Part shown: piece by piece, positions 41,591-50,029 of the stretch
How positions within the stretch are numbered: the stretch's first letter is position 1
Layout: each line of letters opens with the position of its first letter
NCBI RefSeq assembly: GCF_004364245.1
Contig: NZ_SOAV01000019.1
Coordinates: 55,196-119,195, forward strand
DNA length: 64,000 nucleotides
Direction of reading: 5' to 3'
Source: Streptomyces sp. BK208
Lineage (GTDB): Bacteria > Actinomycetota > Actinomycetes > Streptomycetales > Streptomycetaceae
Notes under the pieces: generated by a model
Told to the model about the DNA's origin: nothing
The model's input: the letters and a program-made list of their open reading frames with translations, nothing else
Databases searched by the model: none
Program-made: the position numbers and the translations under genes

Positions 41591-41634
41591 GTTCACCCCG
41601 CGTTCATTTATGCCCTTCGGCGCCTTCATCTGAT
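41591..41634 (+). promoter_or_regulatory. PHO boxes (PhoP operator) of the pst operon
   Basis: Direct repeats with 11-bp period: GTTCACCCCGC (41591), GTTCATTTATG (41602), a degenerate unit (41613) and CTTCATCTGAT (41624). The first two match the Streptomyces PHO-box consensus GTTCACC well. They lie 77-120 bp upstream of pstS, where PhoP activates on phosphate starvation. AT-rich sequence right after them is suitable for a -10. Confidence 0.88.
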
Positions 41635-41710
41635 CTGCCTAATTTCGGCCTTACCACTCCTCGCACGCCGCCGAATTCAGGACGGCGGCTCCTGGAAGGA
41701 ACTCCCTCAA

Positions 41711-42844
41711 GTGAAGCTTCAGCGCATGAACCGGCGGGCCCTCGCTCTCGGTGCTCTCGCCGTCTCCGGCGCCCTGGCCCTCACGGCGTGCGGCTCCGAC
41801 GACACCGGCGGCAACAGCAACGGCAGCGACGCCGGCACCGCCGCCGCTGCCAACAGCAACATCAAGTGCGACGACGCCAAGGGCCAGCTCCAGGCGTCCG
41901 GCTCCTCCGCCCAGAAGAACGCCATCGACGCCTGGGTCAAGCAGTACGTCGCCGCCTGCAAGAGCGTGCAGATCAACTACAACCCGACCGGTTCCGGCGC
42001 GGGCATCACCGCCTTCACCCAGGGCCAGACCGCGTTCGCCGGTTCGGACTCCGCGCTGAAGCCGGACGAGGTCGAGGCCTCGAAGAAGGTCTGCAAGGAC
42101 GGCCAGGCCATCAACCTGCCGATGGTCGGCGGCCCGATCGCGGTCGGCTTCAACGTCCCCGGCGTCGACACCCTCGTCCTGGACGCCCCGACGATGGCCA
42201 AGATCTTCGACAGCAAGATCACCAACTGGAACGACGAAGCGATCAAGAAGCTCAACCCGGACGCCCAGCTTCCCGACCTGAAGATCCAGGCCTTCCACCG
42301 CTCGGACGAGTCCGGCACCACGGACAACTTCACCAAGTACCTGAAGAACGCCGCGCCCGACGACTGGAAGTACGAGGGCGGCAAGTCCTGGGAGGCCAAG
42401 GGCGGCCAGTCCGCGCAGGGCTCCTCCGGTCTGGCCGGACAGGTGAAGCAGACGTCCGGCGCCATCTCGTACTTCGAGCTGTCCTACGCCAAGGACGGCA
42501 TCAAGACCGTCGACGTCAAGACCGCGGCCGCCGAGCCGGTCAAGGCCACCGTCGAGAACGCCACCGCGGCCATCGGCGCGGCCAAGGTCGTCGGCACCGG
42601 CAAGGACCTCGCCCTGGAGCTGGACTACACCCCGGACGCCGCGGGCGCCTACCCGCTCGTCCTGGTGACGTACGAGATCGCCTGCGACAAGGGCAACAAG
42701 GCGGACACCCTGCCCGCCACCAAGTCCTTCCTGAACTACATGGCCTCGGAGGACGGCCAGGGCCTGCTGGCGGACGCCGGTTACGCCCCGATGCCCACCG
42801 AGATCATCACCAAGGTCCGCGAGACCATCTCGGGCCTGAGCTGA
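41711..42844 (+). CDS. pstS: phosphate ABC transporter substrate-binding lipoprotein PstS
   Basis: A 377-residue lipoprotein: GTG start, basic n-region, hydrophobic core and lipobox LTAC (C27). The mature part has the PstS phosphate-binding motifs GSSAQ near residue 65, PTGSGAGITAF, FAGSDSAL and SDESGTTDNF. It captures phosphate outside the cell for PstCAB. In Streptomyces it is among the most strongly phosphate-repressed genes, consistent with the PHO boxes upstream. A ribosome site GGAAGGAA precedes the start. A long hairpin after the stop probably stabilises its mRNA relative to pstCAB. Confidence 0.97.
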   Translation: MKLQRMNRRALALGALAVSGALALTACGSDDTGGNSNGSDAGTAAAANSNIKCDDAKGQLQASGSSAQKNAIDAWVKQYVAACKSVQINYNPTGSGAGITAFTQGQTAFAGSDSALKPDEVEASKKVCKDGQAINLPMVGGPIAVGFNVPGVDTLVLDAPTMAKIFDSKITNWNDEAIKKLNPDAQLPDLKIQAFHRSDESGTTDNFTKYLKNAAPDDWKYEGGKSWEAKGGQSAQGSSGLAGQVKQTSGAISYFELSYAKDGIKTVDVKTAAAEPVKATVENATAAIGAAKVVGTGKDLALELDYTPDAAGAYPLVLVTYEIACDKGNKADTLPATKSFLNYMASEDGQGLLADAGYAPMPTEIITKVRETISGLS

Positions 42845-42849
42845 CCCGA

Positions 42850-42883
42850 GTGCGGTCCGGTCCTCCCGGGGACCGGGCCGCAC
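42850..42883 (+). terminator. intercistronic hairpin between pstS and pstC
   Basis: GTGCGG-T-CCGGTCC (42850-42863) pairs with GGACCGG-G-CCGCAC (42870-42883), giving a 14-bp stem with a single G-U pair and a 6-nt loop. It starts five bases after pstS in a 124-bp gap. Likely roles are partial termination or 3'-end protection so that the binding protein is made in excess of the permease. Confidence 0.7.
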
Positions 42884-42968
42884 CGTCCGGTGCACCGCCG
42901 CCAGGGGCCCCCGACCGGGGCTCCGCCCGAGCCGCCGACCCCGACGGCTCCGCAGACCGGAGAACCCG

Positions 42969-43979
42969 ATGGACATGACAACGGACACCCAGAAGCCAGC
43001 CCCTTCCCGCACACCCCAGCAGCCCGCCTCCGCCTCCCCGGCCGCCGCCCGCGGCGTCACCCGCCCCGGCGACCGGATCTTCGTCGGGCTCTCCCGCGGG
43101 TCGGGCATCCTCGTGCTGGTCATCATGGCCGCCATCGCGGCCTTCCTCACCTATCGCGCCGTCCTCGCCATCAGCGACGACGAGGCGAACTTCTTCACCA
43201 GCTTCGAATGGAACCCGACCGGCAGCCCGCCGCAGTTCGGCATAGCGGTCCTGGCCTACGGCACCGTCGTGTCGTCGGTCATCGCCATGGCCATCGCCGT
43301 CCCGGTCTCGGTCGGCATCGCGCTGTTCATCACGCACTACGCGCCGCGCAGGCTGGGCGGCCTGATCGGCTACGTGATCGACCTGCTCGCCGCCGTGCCC
43401 TCGATCGTCTACGGCCTGTGGGGCGCCCTCGTCCTCGTGCCCCACCTGGACGGGCTCTACGGCTGGCTGGACGAGTACCTCGGCTGGACCGGGATCCTCG
43501 AGTGGAACGGCGGCGCCGGCCGCTCGCTGTTCACCGTGGGCATCCTCCTCGCGATCATGATCCTGCCGATCATCACCAACGTCAGCCGCGAGGTCTTCCG
43601 GCAGGTTCCGCGCATGCACGAGGAGGCCGCCCTGGCCCTCGGCGCCACGCGCTGGGAGGTCATCCGGATGTCGGTGCTCCCCTTCGGCCGCTCCGGGGTC
43701 ATCTCCGCCTCGATGCTCGGCCTCGGGCGCGCGCTCGGCGAGACGATGGCCGTGGCCATGGTGCTCTCCCCGACCTTCGACATCACCCCCAGCCTGCTCG
43801 ACCCGGGGGGCGGCACCTTCGCCCAGAACATCGCCAGCAAGTTCAACGAGGCCACCCAGATGGGCCGTGACGCGCTGATCGCCTCCGGCCTCGTCCTGTT
43901 CGTCATCACGCTGCTGGTCAACGGCGGCGCCCGCATGATCATCGCGCGTCGCAAGGAGTACTCGGGGGCCAACGCATGA
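42969..43979 (+). CDS. pstC: phosphate ABC transporter permease PstC
   Basis: A 336-residue permease with six membrane helices after a 45-residue polar N-terminus. The binding-protein-dependent permease loop is EEAALALGATRWEVIRMSVLPFGRSG (EAA motif), and VPSIVYGLWG is the PstC hallmark. It forms the membrane channel with PstA. It overlaps pstA by ATGA. Confidence 0.96.
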   Translation: MDMTTDTQKPAPSRTPQQPASASPAAARGVTRPGDRIFVGLSRGSGILVLVIMAAIAAFLTYRAVLAISDDEANFFTSFEWNPTGSPPQFGIAVLAYGTVVSSVIAMAIAVPVSVGIALFITHYAPRRLGGLIGYVIDLLAAVPSIVYGLWGALVLVPHLDGLYGWLDEYLGWTGILEWNGGAGRSLFTVGILLAIMILPIITNVSREVFRQVPRMHEEAALALGATRWEVIRMSVLPFGRSGVISASMLGLGRALGETMAVAMVLSPTFDITPSLLDPGGGTFAQNIASKFNEATQMGRDALIASGLVLFVITLLVNGGARMIIARRKEYSGANA

Positions 43980-45034
43980 GCAACGCAACCCTGACCCCCG
44001 GGAACCGCAGCTCGCTGCGCGCCGCCACCCTGCCCAAGTGGTTCCCCTGGGCCGTCGCGGCCGGTTCGGTCCTCCTCGGCCTCGGCATCAGCGCCGCCGC
44101 CGGACTGGACAGCAGCATCCAGTGGGCCCTCATCGCCGCGGTCCTCTTCGTCGCCGGCTCGTACGGCATCTCGGCGCGTGTCGAGGGCGGCCGGCAGGCC
44201 AAGGACCGGGTCGCGACCAGCATGGTCTGGGTCGCCTTCCTGCTGGCCCTGATCCCGCTGCTCTCCCTCATCTGGGAGACCCTCGAGCAGGGCGTGAAGG
44301 TCCTCGACGGCTACTTCCTGACCCACTCGATGGGCGTGGTCGGCGACGCCGAGCCCGGCGGCGGCATCTACCACGCCATCCTCGGCACCCTGGAGCAGGT
44401 CGGCCTCGCCACGCTGATCTCCGTCCCGATCGGTGTGCTCACCGCGATCTACCTGGTCGAGTACGGACGCGGCCGGCTCGCCAAGGCGGTCACCTTCTTC
44501 GTGGACGTCATGACGGGCATCCCGTCGATCGTCGCGGGTCTGTTCGTGCTCAGCCTCTGGGTGCTGATCCTGGACATGGGCCCGTCCGGCGTGGCCGGCT
44601 CGTTCGCCCTGTGCATCCTGATGATCCCGGTGGTCGTCCGCTCCACCGAGGAGATGCTCAAGCTCGTCCCGAACGAGCTGCGCGAGGCCTCCCTCGCCCT
44701 GGGCGTGCCGAAGTGGCGCACGATCATCAAGGTCGTCCTGCCGACCTCGATCGGCGGCATCGTCACCGGCGTCATGCTGGCCGTCGCCCGCATCACCGGC
44801 GAGACGGCCCCCGTGCTGCTGCTGGTGTGGGGCACCGACTTCATCAACGCGAACCCCTTCAAGGACCCGCAGGAGTCGCTGCCGATGTACATCTACCTCC
44901 AGTACGGCGCGGGCTCCGACGCCTCGCACGACCGTGCCTGGGCGGCGGCCCTGACGCTCATCGCGTTCATCATGATCCTCAACCTCGCGGCCCGCGGCAT
45001 CGCCCGCTGGAAGGCACCGAAGACGGGTCGCTGA
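43976..45034 (+). CDS. pstA: phosphate ABC transporter permease PstA
   Basis: The 352-residue permease has two extra N-terminal helices and then the six-helix core. Its EAA loop reads REASLALGVPKWRTIIKVVLP, and GIPSIVAGLFVLSLWVL matches PstA. It pairs with PstC, and its stop is 53 bp before pstB. A basic tail (RWKAPKTGR) faces the cytoplasm. Confidence 0.96.
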   Translation: MSNATLTPGNRSSLRAATLPKWFPWAVAAGSVLLGLGISAAAGLDSSIQWALIAAVLFVAGSYGISARVEGGRQAKDRVATSMVWVAFLLALIPLLSLIWETLEQGVKVLDGYFLTHSMGVVGDAEPGGGIYHAILGTLEQVGLATLISVPIGVLTAIYLVEYGRGRLAKAVTFFVDVMTGIPSIVAGLFVLSLWVLILDMGPSGVAGSFALCILMIPVVVRSTEEMLKLVPNELREASLALGVPKWRTIIKVVLPTSIGGIVTGVMLAVARITGETAPVLLLVWGTDFINANPFKDPQESLPMYIYLQYGAGSDASHDRAWAAALTLIAFIMILNLAARGIARWKAPKTGR

Positions 45035-45087
45035 CGCGACCGACGGCACACAGTCAGCGACCTGACCCGAAAGAAGCAGTGATTGCC

Positions 45088-45864
45088 ATGGCCAAGCGCA
45101 TAGATGTCAGCGGCCTCAACGCCTACTACGGCTCCTTCCTGGCCATCGAGGACATCTCGATGACCGTCGAGCCCCGCTCCGTGACGGCCTTCATCGGCCC
45201 CTCCGGCTGCGGCAAGTCCACCTTCCTGCGCACGCTCAACCGCATGCACGAGGTCACCCCCGGCGGCCGCGTCGACGGCAAGGTGATGCTGGACGACGAG
45301 AACCTCTACGGCACCGGCATCGACCCGGTGGCCGTGCGCCGCGAGGTCGGCATGGTCTTCCAGCGCCCGAACCCGTTCCCGACGATGTCGGTCTACGACA
45401 ACGTCGCGGCGGGCCTGCGCCTGAACGGCAAGTACAAGAAGTCCGAGCTGGACGGCGTCGTCGAGAAGTCCCTGCGGGGCGCCAACCTCTGGAACGAGGT
45501 CAAGGACCGCCTGAACAAGCCCGGCTCCGGCCTCTCCGGCGGCCAGCAGCAGCGCCTGTGCATCGCGCGGGCCATCGCGGTCGAGCCGAACGTCCTGCTG
45601 ATGGACGAGCCCTGCTCCGCCCTCGACCCGATCTCCACGCTGGCGATCGAGGACCTGATCGGGGAGCTGAAGGAGCGCTTCACGATCGTCATCGTGACGC
45701 ACAACATGCAGCAGGCGGCGCGCGTCTCGGACCGTACCGCGTTCTTCAACCTGGCGGCGGTGGGCCAGCCCGGCAAGCTGATCGAGATCGACGAGACGGA
45801 GCGCATCTTCTCCAACCCGTCGGTCCAGGCGACGGAGGACTACATCTCCGGCCGCTTCGGCTAG
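45088..45864 (+). CDS. pstB: phosphate ABC transporter ATPase PstB
   Basis: A 258-residue ATPase: Walker A GPSGCGKST (about 37-45), Q-loop VFQRPNPFPTMSVYDNV, signature LSGGQQQR, Walker B LLMDEPCSALDP and H-loop VTHNMQQA. FNLAAVGQPGKLIE and ATEDYISGRFG at the end are typical of PstB. The start is ATG 45088; the frame is open far upstream but only as a shadow of pstA. It is the last gene of the pst operon, followed by a strong terminator. No phoU follows, as usual in Streptomyces. Confidence 0.97.
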   Translation: MAKRIDVSGLNAYYGSFLAIEDISMTVEPRSVTAFIGPSGCGKSTFLRTLNRMHEVTPGGRVDGKVMLDDENLYGTGIDPVAVRREVGMVFQRPNPFPTMSVYDNVAAGLRLNGKYKKSELDGVVEKSLRGANLWNEVKDRLNKPGSGLSGGQQQRLCIARAIAVEPNVLLMDEPCSALDPISTLAIEDLIGELKERFTIVIVTHNMQQAARVSDRTAFFNLAAVGQPGKLIEIDETERIFSNPSVQATEDYISGRFG

Positions 45865-45928
45865 GAGTCTCCCGGTCCCCTCTCGATCCCCTCGCGGTGC
45901 TGCATGGCGGTGCCACCGCGAGGAGCAC

Positions 45929-45964
45929 AAGGGCCCGCCCCCGGAAATCCGGGGGCGGGCCCTT
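45929..45964. terminator. bidirectional terminator between pstB and pitH1
   Basis: AAGGGCCCGCCCCCGG (45929-45944) pairs perfectly with 45949-45964 across AAAT: a 16-bp GC-rich stem whose ends AA/TT give short U stretches both ways. It separates the convergent pst and pit transcripts. Confidence 0.9.
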
Positions 45965-45986
45965 CCACCTGCGGCGCGGGCACGCG

Positions 45987-46985
45987 CTAGAGGACGGCCA
46001 GGTCCACGATCCAGAACGACACCGCGGCCACCACGGCGGCCGCCGGCATGGTGATGAACCACCCCATGATGATGTTCTTCGCGACCCCCCACCGCACGGC
46101 GTTGACCCGCTTCGTCGCCCCCACGCCCATGATCGCCGAGGTGATCACGTGCGTCGTCGAGATCGGCGCGTGGAAGATGAACGCCGAGCCGAACATGATC
46201 GACGCCCCCGTCGTCTCCGCGGCGAACCCCTGCGGGGGATCCAGTTCGATGATCTTCCGTCCCAGCGTCCGCATGATCCGCCAGCCACCGGCGTACGTCC
46301 CCGCGGACAGCATCAGCGCACAGGCCAGCTTCACCCACACCGGGATGGGGTCGCCGTAGTCCTCGACGTCGGCGATGACCAGGGCCATCACCACGATGCC
46401 CATCGTCTTCTGCGCGTCCTGCAGACCGTGGCCGAGCGCCATGCCCGCCGCCGACACCGTCTGCGCGATGCGGAACCCGCGCTTGGCCTTGTGCGGATTG
46501 GCCCGGCGGAAGATCCACATGATCGCGGTCATCACCAGGTAACCGGCGACCAGGCCGATCACCGGCGACACGAACATGGGAACGACGATCTTGTCGACGA
46601 CCCCGTGCCAGTACACGGTCGTACTCCCGGCCAGGGCCGCGCCCACCATGCCGCCGAACAGCGCGTGCGACGAGGACGAGGGCAGCCCGAAGTACCAGGT
46701 GATCAAGTTCCATACGATGGCGCCCACGAGCGCCGCGAAGAGGATCCCCATCCCCTTCGAACCCTCGGGGGTCTGGATCACCCCCTCACTGACGGTCTTG
46801 GCGACCCCGGATCCCATGAACGCGCCGGCCAGGTTCATGACCGCTGCCATGGCGAGCGCCGCGCGGGGCGTCAGCGCCCGCGTCGACACGGAGGTGGCGA
46901 TCGCGTTGGCCGAATCGTGGAATCCGTTGGTGTACGTGAAGAAGAGCGCGACCCCGATGGTCACGACCAGAGCAAAGGTGTCCAT
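45987..46985 (-). CDS. pitH1: low-affinity inorganic phosphate transporter (Pit family)
   Basis: The 332-residue protein has about ten helices. It carries both Pit signature repeats: GFHDSANAIATSVSTRALTP near the N-terminus and the matching half AFIFHAPISTTHVITSAIMG near the C-terminus, with GLPSSSSHALFGG between. Pit carriers import metal-phosphate with protons. It is encoded after a DUF47 gene, a standard pairing, and placed next to pst, so both phosphate uptake systems are side by side but convergent. The symbol follows the S. coelicolor locus from memory. Confidence 0.92.
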   Translation of the reverse strand: MDTFALVVTIGVALFFTYTNGFHDSANAIATSVSTRALTPRAALAMAAVMNLAGAFMGSGVAKTVSEGVIQTPEGSKGMGILFAALVGAIVWNLITWYFGLPSSSSHALFGGMVGAALAGSTTVYWHGVVDKIVVPMFVSPVIGLVAGYLVMTAIMWIFRRANPHKAKRGFRIAQTVSAAGMALGHGLQDAQKTMGIVVMALVIADVEDYGDPIPVWVKLACALMLSAGTYAGGWRIMRTLGRKIIELDPPQGFAAETTGASIMFGSAFIFHAPISTTHVITSAIMGVGATKRVNAVRWGVAKNIIMGWFITMPAAAVVAAVSFWIVDLAVL

Positions 46986-46992
46986 GAACGGC

Positions 46993-47613
46993 TCAGGACT
47001 CCTTGACGGCGATGGTCTCCACCGTGTTCGCCACGTGCTCGAACGCGTCGGCCGCTTCCTCCAGCACGTCCACGATCTGCTTCAGCTTCAGCACCTCGAT
47101 GGCCTCGTACGAGCCGTTGAAGAGGTGGGCGAGCAGCTTGCGGTGGACCTGGTCGGCCTGGTTCTCCAGCCGGTTGACCTCGATCCAGTACTCGGTGAGG
47201 TTGTCCATCGTCCGCAGGTTCGGCATGGCCTCGGCGGTCAGCTCGGCGGCCCGCGCCAGCACCTCGATCTGCTGGTCGACGCCCTTCGGCAGTTCCTCGA
47301 CGTTGTAGAGGACGACCAGGTCGACGGCCTCCTCCATGAAGTCCATGATGTCGTCGAGGGACGAGGCGAGGTTGTAGATGTCCTCGCGGTCGAAGGGCGT
47401 GATGAACGAGGAGTTCAGCTGGTGGAAGATCGCGTGCGTGGCGTCGTCACCCGCGTGTTCGGCGGCCCGCATACGCTCTGCGATCTCGGCCCGGGCGGAT
47501 GCGTCCGCCCCGAGCAGTTCCATCAGGAGCTTGGAGCCCGTGACGATGTTGTCCGCGGAGGCGGCGAACATGTCGTAGAAGCTCGTCTCCCTGGGGGTCA
47601 GACGAAAGCGCAC
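46993..47613 (-). CDS. DUF47 (PhoU-like) Pit accessory protein
   Basis: A 206-residue all-helical PhoU-like protein with the DUF47 features: FITPFDREDIYNLASSLDDIMDF with metal-binding acidic residues, and an early H/D-rich helix (AAEHAGDDATHAIFHQL). DUF47 proteins modulate Pit transport. It starts at 47613 and ends 7 bp before pitH1, so the pair is an operon. Confidence 0.92.
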   Translation of the reverse strand: MRFRLTPRETSFYDMFAASADNIVTGSKLLMELLGADASARAEIAERMRAAEHAGDDATHAIFHQLNSSFITPFDREDIYNLASSLDDIMDFMEEAVDLVVLYNVEELPKGVDQQIEVLARAAELTAEAMPNLRTMDNLTEYWIEVNRLENQADQVHRKLLAHLFNGSYEAIEVLKLKQIVDVLEEAADAFEHVANTVETIAVKES

Positions 47614-47778
47614 GTGGGGTCCTCGGGGTGCATCGGTTTCGGTCAGGCTGATGCTAGGCGCATCATCCGGCCACTGCTAACGGGCCGTCCCCCAGTGTCG
47701 CCCATCAGGCAGAGTGATGAGCAGGGGGGCGACGTCGGCCGCTCCGGCAAGGGCCCCCTACCCGGGAAAGTTCGTTAC

Positions 47779-47801
47779 CATATACCCACCAGGGGTATAT
47801 G
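47779..47801. promoter_or_regulatory. CsoR operator
   Basis: CATATACCC (47779-47787) and GGGTATATG (47793-47801) are perfect 9-bp inverted arms with a 5-bp spacer, matching the known CsoR site (TATACCC...GGGTATA). It lies 154 bp before the csoR start in a 341-bp gap (47614-47954). The remaining leader contains several GATCC-type repeats but no other gene that I can support. Confidence 0.9.
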
Positions 47802-47954
47802 TCCGCAATCCCCCTGAAAGCCCTTGAACCCCCGGAAGACGCGGAAGACCCGGATCCGGCCGACCCTCCCGGATCCTCCCGAAGCCTCCAGATCCGCTCG
47901 ATCCGCCCGACCCACCCGATCCCCACCGACTCCCCAGCTCTCCAGGAGGACGCG

Positions 47955-48344
47955 ATGACGACCACCGAGGCCGGCGCGGGTGCGCCCTCCCCCGCCGTGG
48001 ACCAGGCGGTGAACCAGGTCGAGACGGACGGCACGGACGTCGTGACCGACCACGACCGCGGGGTGCACGGGTACCACCAGCAGAAGAACGAGCACCTCAA
48101 GCGGCTGCGCCGCATCGAGGGCCAGATCCGCGGCCTGCAGCGGATGGTCGACGAGGACGTCTACTGCATCGACATACTCACCCAGGTCTCCGCCTCCACC
48201 AAGGCCCTGCAGTCCTTCGCGCTGCAGCTGCTCGAGGAGCACCTGCGCCACTGCGTCGCCGACGCGGCCCTCAAGGGCGGCGCCGAGATCGACGCCAAGG
48301 TGGAGGAGGCGACGAAGGCCATCGGCCGGCTACTGCGCACGTGA
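47955..48344 (+). CDS. csoR: copper-sensing repressor CsoR
   Basis: The 129-residue protein has a disordered N-terminus (1-38) followed by the four-helix CsoR core. The Cu(I) ligands are present as Cys in DEDVYCIDIL and His/Cys in EEHLRHCVADA. Cuprous ion releases CsoR from DNA and switches on copper efflux genes. The start ATG 47955 has an AGGAGG site; the frame is open back to 47799 at the operator. The sequence is nearly that of S. lividans CsoR as I remember it. Confidence 0.95.
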   Translation: MTTTEAGAGAPSPAVDQAVNQVETDGTDVVTDHDRGVHGYHQQKNEHLKRLRRIEGQIRGLQRMVDEDVYCIDILTQVSASTKALQSFALQLLEEHLRHCVADAALKGGAEIDAKVEEATKAIGRLLRT

Positions 48345-48503
48345 GCGCTCCTCGGCCACGCGCAGCACCTCGTCGATGCTCTCCAGGCTGAGCCGCTCCC
48401 GGGCGGCCGACGCCGCGATGATCAGCTCGCCGCACAGCTCGATCTCGGCGAGGGCCACGTGGTCCTGAACCGCCGTACCGCCGACCGAAGCCACACGCGT
48501 CAC
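48330..48503 (-). CDS. 57-residue hypothetical protein convergent with csoR
   Basis: A frame of 57 codons from GTG 48503 to TAG 48330 encodes an acidic, helical protein (VALAEIELCGELIIAASAAR, then ERLSLESIDEVLRVAEERSR). Codon third positions are GC-rich, as in real genes here. It overlaps the csoR 3' end by 15 bp and is followed upstream by the lipoprotein gene on the same strand. The start is only weakly supported by GAG just before it. No family is known to me. Confidence 0.7.
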   Translation of the reverse strand: MTRVASVGGTAVQDHVALAEIELCGELIIAASAARERLSLESIDEVLRVAEERSRAQ

Positions 48504-48571
48504 CTCGTCTCTGCCGTCACCGACTTCCTAGAGTAGGGAGCGGCATACTCCCCGCGCATGGCACGGAAGGG

Positions 48572-49450
48572 CTAGTTCTTGCCGTGCGGCCCCGCGGCGA
48601 TCTTGCCGGCGTAGATGTCCCGCTCCTCGGGAAGCCGTACGCGGACGGCGGTGCCGAAGTCGTAGAGCAGCGTCGTCGAGGCGACGTCCACGATGCCGGT
48701 GCCGTCCCCCTGCCCGTTGGCGAAGCTGAAGCGGTGCCGGACCTTCCGGACACGGCCCTCGTCGTCGAGGTAGGCGTCGAACGGCACCCGCGCGGTGGCG
48801 AACCCCTCGGCCGCCGCGGCCAGCGCCTTCCTGTTGCCCTCCGAGGCGCCGCGCGCCGCCCGCGCGAGATCGGCGGTGCCCCGGTAGTGCCGCACGGGGG
48901 TCCCGGCCAGCTCGGTGCGCTCCACGAACGTCGCCGTCCGCGTCCCGCGCAGCACCTCGGCGGCGGCGAACGGATCCGTCGCCCCGCCGGTCACCAGGTT
49001 CCCGTCGGACAGCGAGTCGGTCTCCACCCGCACCCACTTGTCGTCGGGGACGCCTGCTCCCCGGTTCTTCATGAACAGGGCTCCCGGGGCGAGCAGTTCG
49101 GTGATCGGCCGATGCCCGCTCGACCCCGCCGGGTCCTGGGGCAGCCGCACCTTCAACTGCCCGAGCCGCTGCTCGAAGTCGTACACGCCCTCGCCCCGGA
49201 TGGTCACCCGGGTCCCACCGCTGGCCATCTGCATCGCGGTACGCGTCCTGGCGCTCCCGGCGGCCACCAGCCGGTCGGCGGCCCGGTGCAGCACGTCGAC
49301 CGGATCACCGCCCCCGGCGCCCTGGGCGGACGCCGCCTCCCCGTAACCGGAACACCCGGCGGCGGTCAGGCAGACGCAGACCACACCGCCGGCGAGCGCG
49401 AGCCCCCCGCCCGCGCGCCGACTCCGCAGCTCCCTCTCCCGCCCGACCAT
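48572..49450 (-). CDS. lipoprotein, LppX/LprG-like or MlaC-like fold possible
   Basis: A 292-residue lipoprotein starting at ATG 49450 (GTG 49456 is possible). The signal peptide ends in the lipobox LTAAGC. The mature domain is about 255 residues, predominantly beta with long helices (VLHRAADRLVAAGSARTRTAMQ, then VRVETDSLSDG and VPFDAYLDDEGRVRKVRH). This pattern resembles LppX/LprG-type lipid carriers that many streptomycetes encode. That placement is tentative. It should be anchored on the outer face of the membrane. Confidence 0.75.
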   Translation of the reverse strand: MVGRERELRSRRAGGGLALAGGVVCVCLTAAGCSGYGEAASAQGAGGGDPVDVLHRAADRLVAAGSARTRTAMQMASGGTRVTIRGEGVYDFEQRLGQLKVRLPQDPAGSSGHRPITELLAPGALFMKNRGAGVPDDKWVRVETDSLSDGNLVTGGATDPFAAAEVLRGTRTATFVERTELAGTPVRHYRGTADLARAARGASEGNRKALAAAAEGFATARVPFDAYLDDEGRVRKVRHRFSFANGQGDGTGIVDVASTTLLYDFGTAVRVRLPEERDIYAGKIAAGPHGKN

Positions 49451-49541
49451 CGCCACCTGCCATCCCCAGCCGTCGCGCCCGTTCCGAGTCCCGTGCCGTC
49501 CCGCTTAACGAGGGGCAGGCGACCCCGGTAACGTTGTGGGC

Positions 49542-49715
49542 GTGGCGCAGCAGGACGGTCTCGAAGCCCCCGGGGACACCTCGGAACACCTCACGACAAC
49601 GGTCGAACAGGGCCCCTTCTGCCTGGCCCGCTGCACCTGCGGCTGGCGGGGCCCGGCCAGAAGAGCCAGAAGCCAGGCCCGCACAGACGCCCACACCCAC
49701 ACCACCACGGCGTAG
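49542..49715 (+). CDS. 57-residue Cys-rich hypothetical protein
   Basis: A GTG at 49542 (GTG 49536 is in frame just before) opens a 57-codon frame ending TAG 49715. The centre reads PFCLARCTCGWRGPARRARS: Cys-x3-Cys-x-Cys followed by a basic helix, then a His/Thr-rich tail. Three closely spaced cysteines and the GWRGPARRAR motif suggest a small metal- or nucleic-acid-binding protein. I recall similar short proteins in other streptomycetes but no function. It is divergent from the lipoprotein gene. Confidence 0.65.
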   Translation: MAQQDGLEAPGDTSEHLTTTVEQGPFCLARCTCGWRGPARRARSQARTDAHTHTTTA

Positions 49716-49731
49716 CCGCGAACAGCCGCCG

Positions 49732-49800
49732 GTAGCTGCGGCAGTCGCGCTGCCGTAGCTGCGGGCAGTCGCGCTGCCGTAGCTGCGGGCAGTCGTGCCG
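49732..49800. repeat. three 24-bp tandem repeats
   Basis: GTAGCTGCGGGCAGTCGCGC-TGCC occurs three times (23, 24 and 22 bp), directly after the Cys-rich small gene. The rest of the 314-bp gap up to 50029 is C-rich low-complexity sequence (CACCC/CGCCC runs). No promoter or gene stands out. Confidence 0.8.
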
Positions 49801-50029
49801 CTGGGGCGGCACGGGTGGGCGCAGCGGCACCCCGCAACGCCGGGCAGCGCACCCACCCCCGCCCGCACCCACACCGGGCCACCCGGCACCCACGCCCGCA
49901 CCCACGCCGGGCTCCCACCCCCGCCGCCGTACACCTGTACCCGCCGTACCCCCCACACCCCGCCCCCGGGAACCCCACCCCCCGCACCCCCGTCTGACTC
50001 CACGACCCCCCACGGGACGCGGAGGCGAC

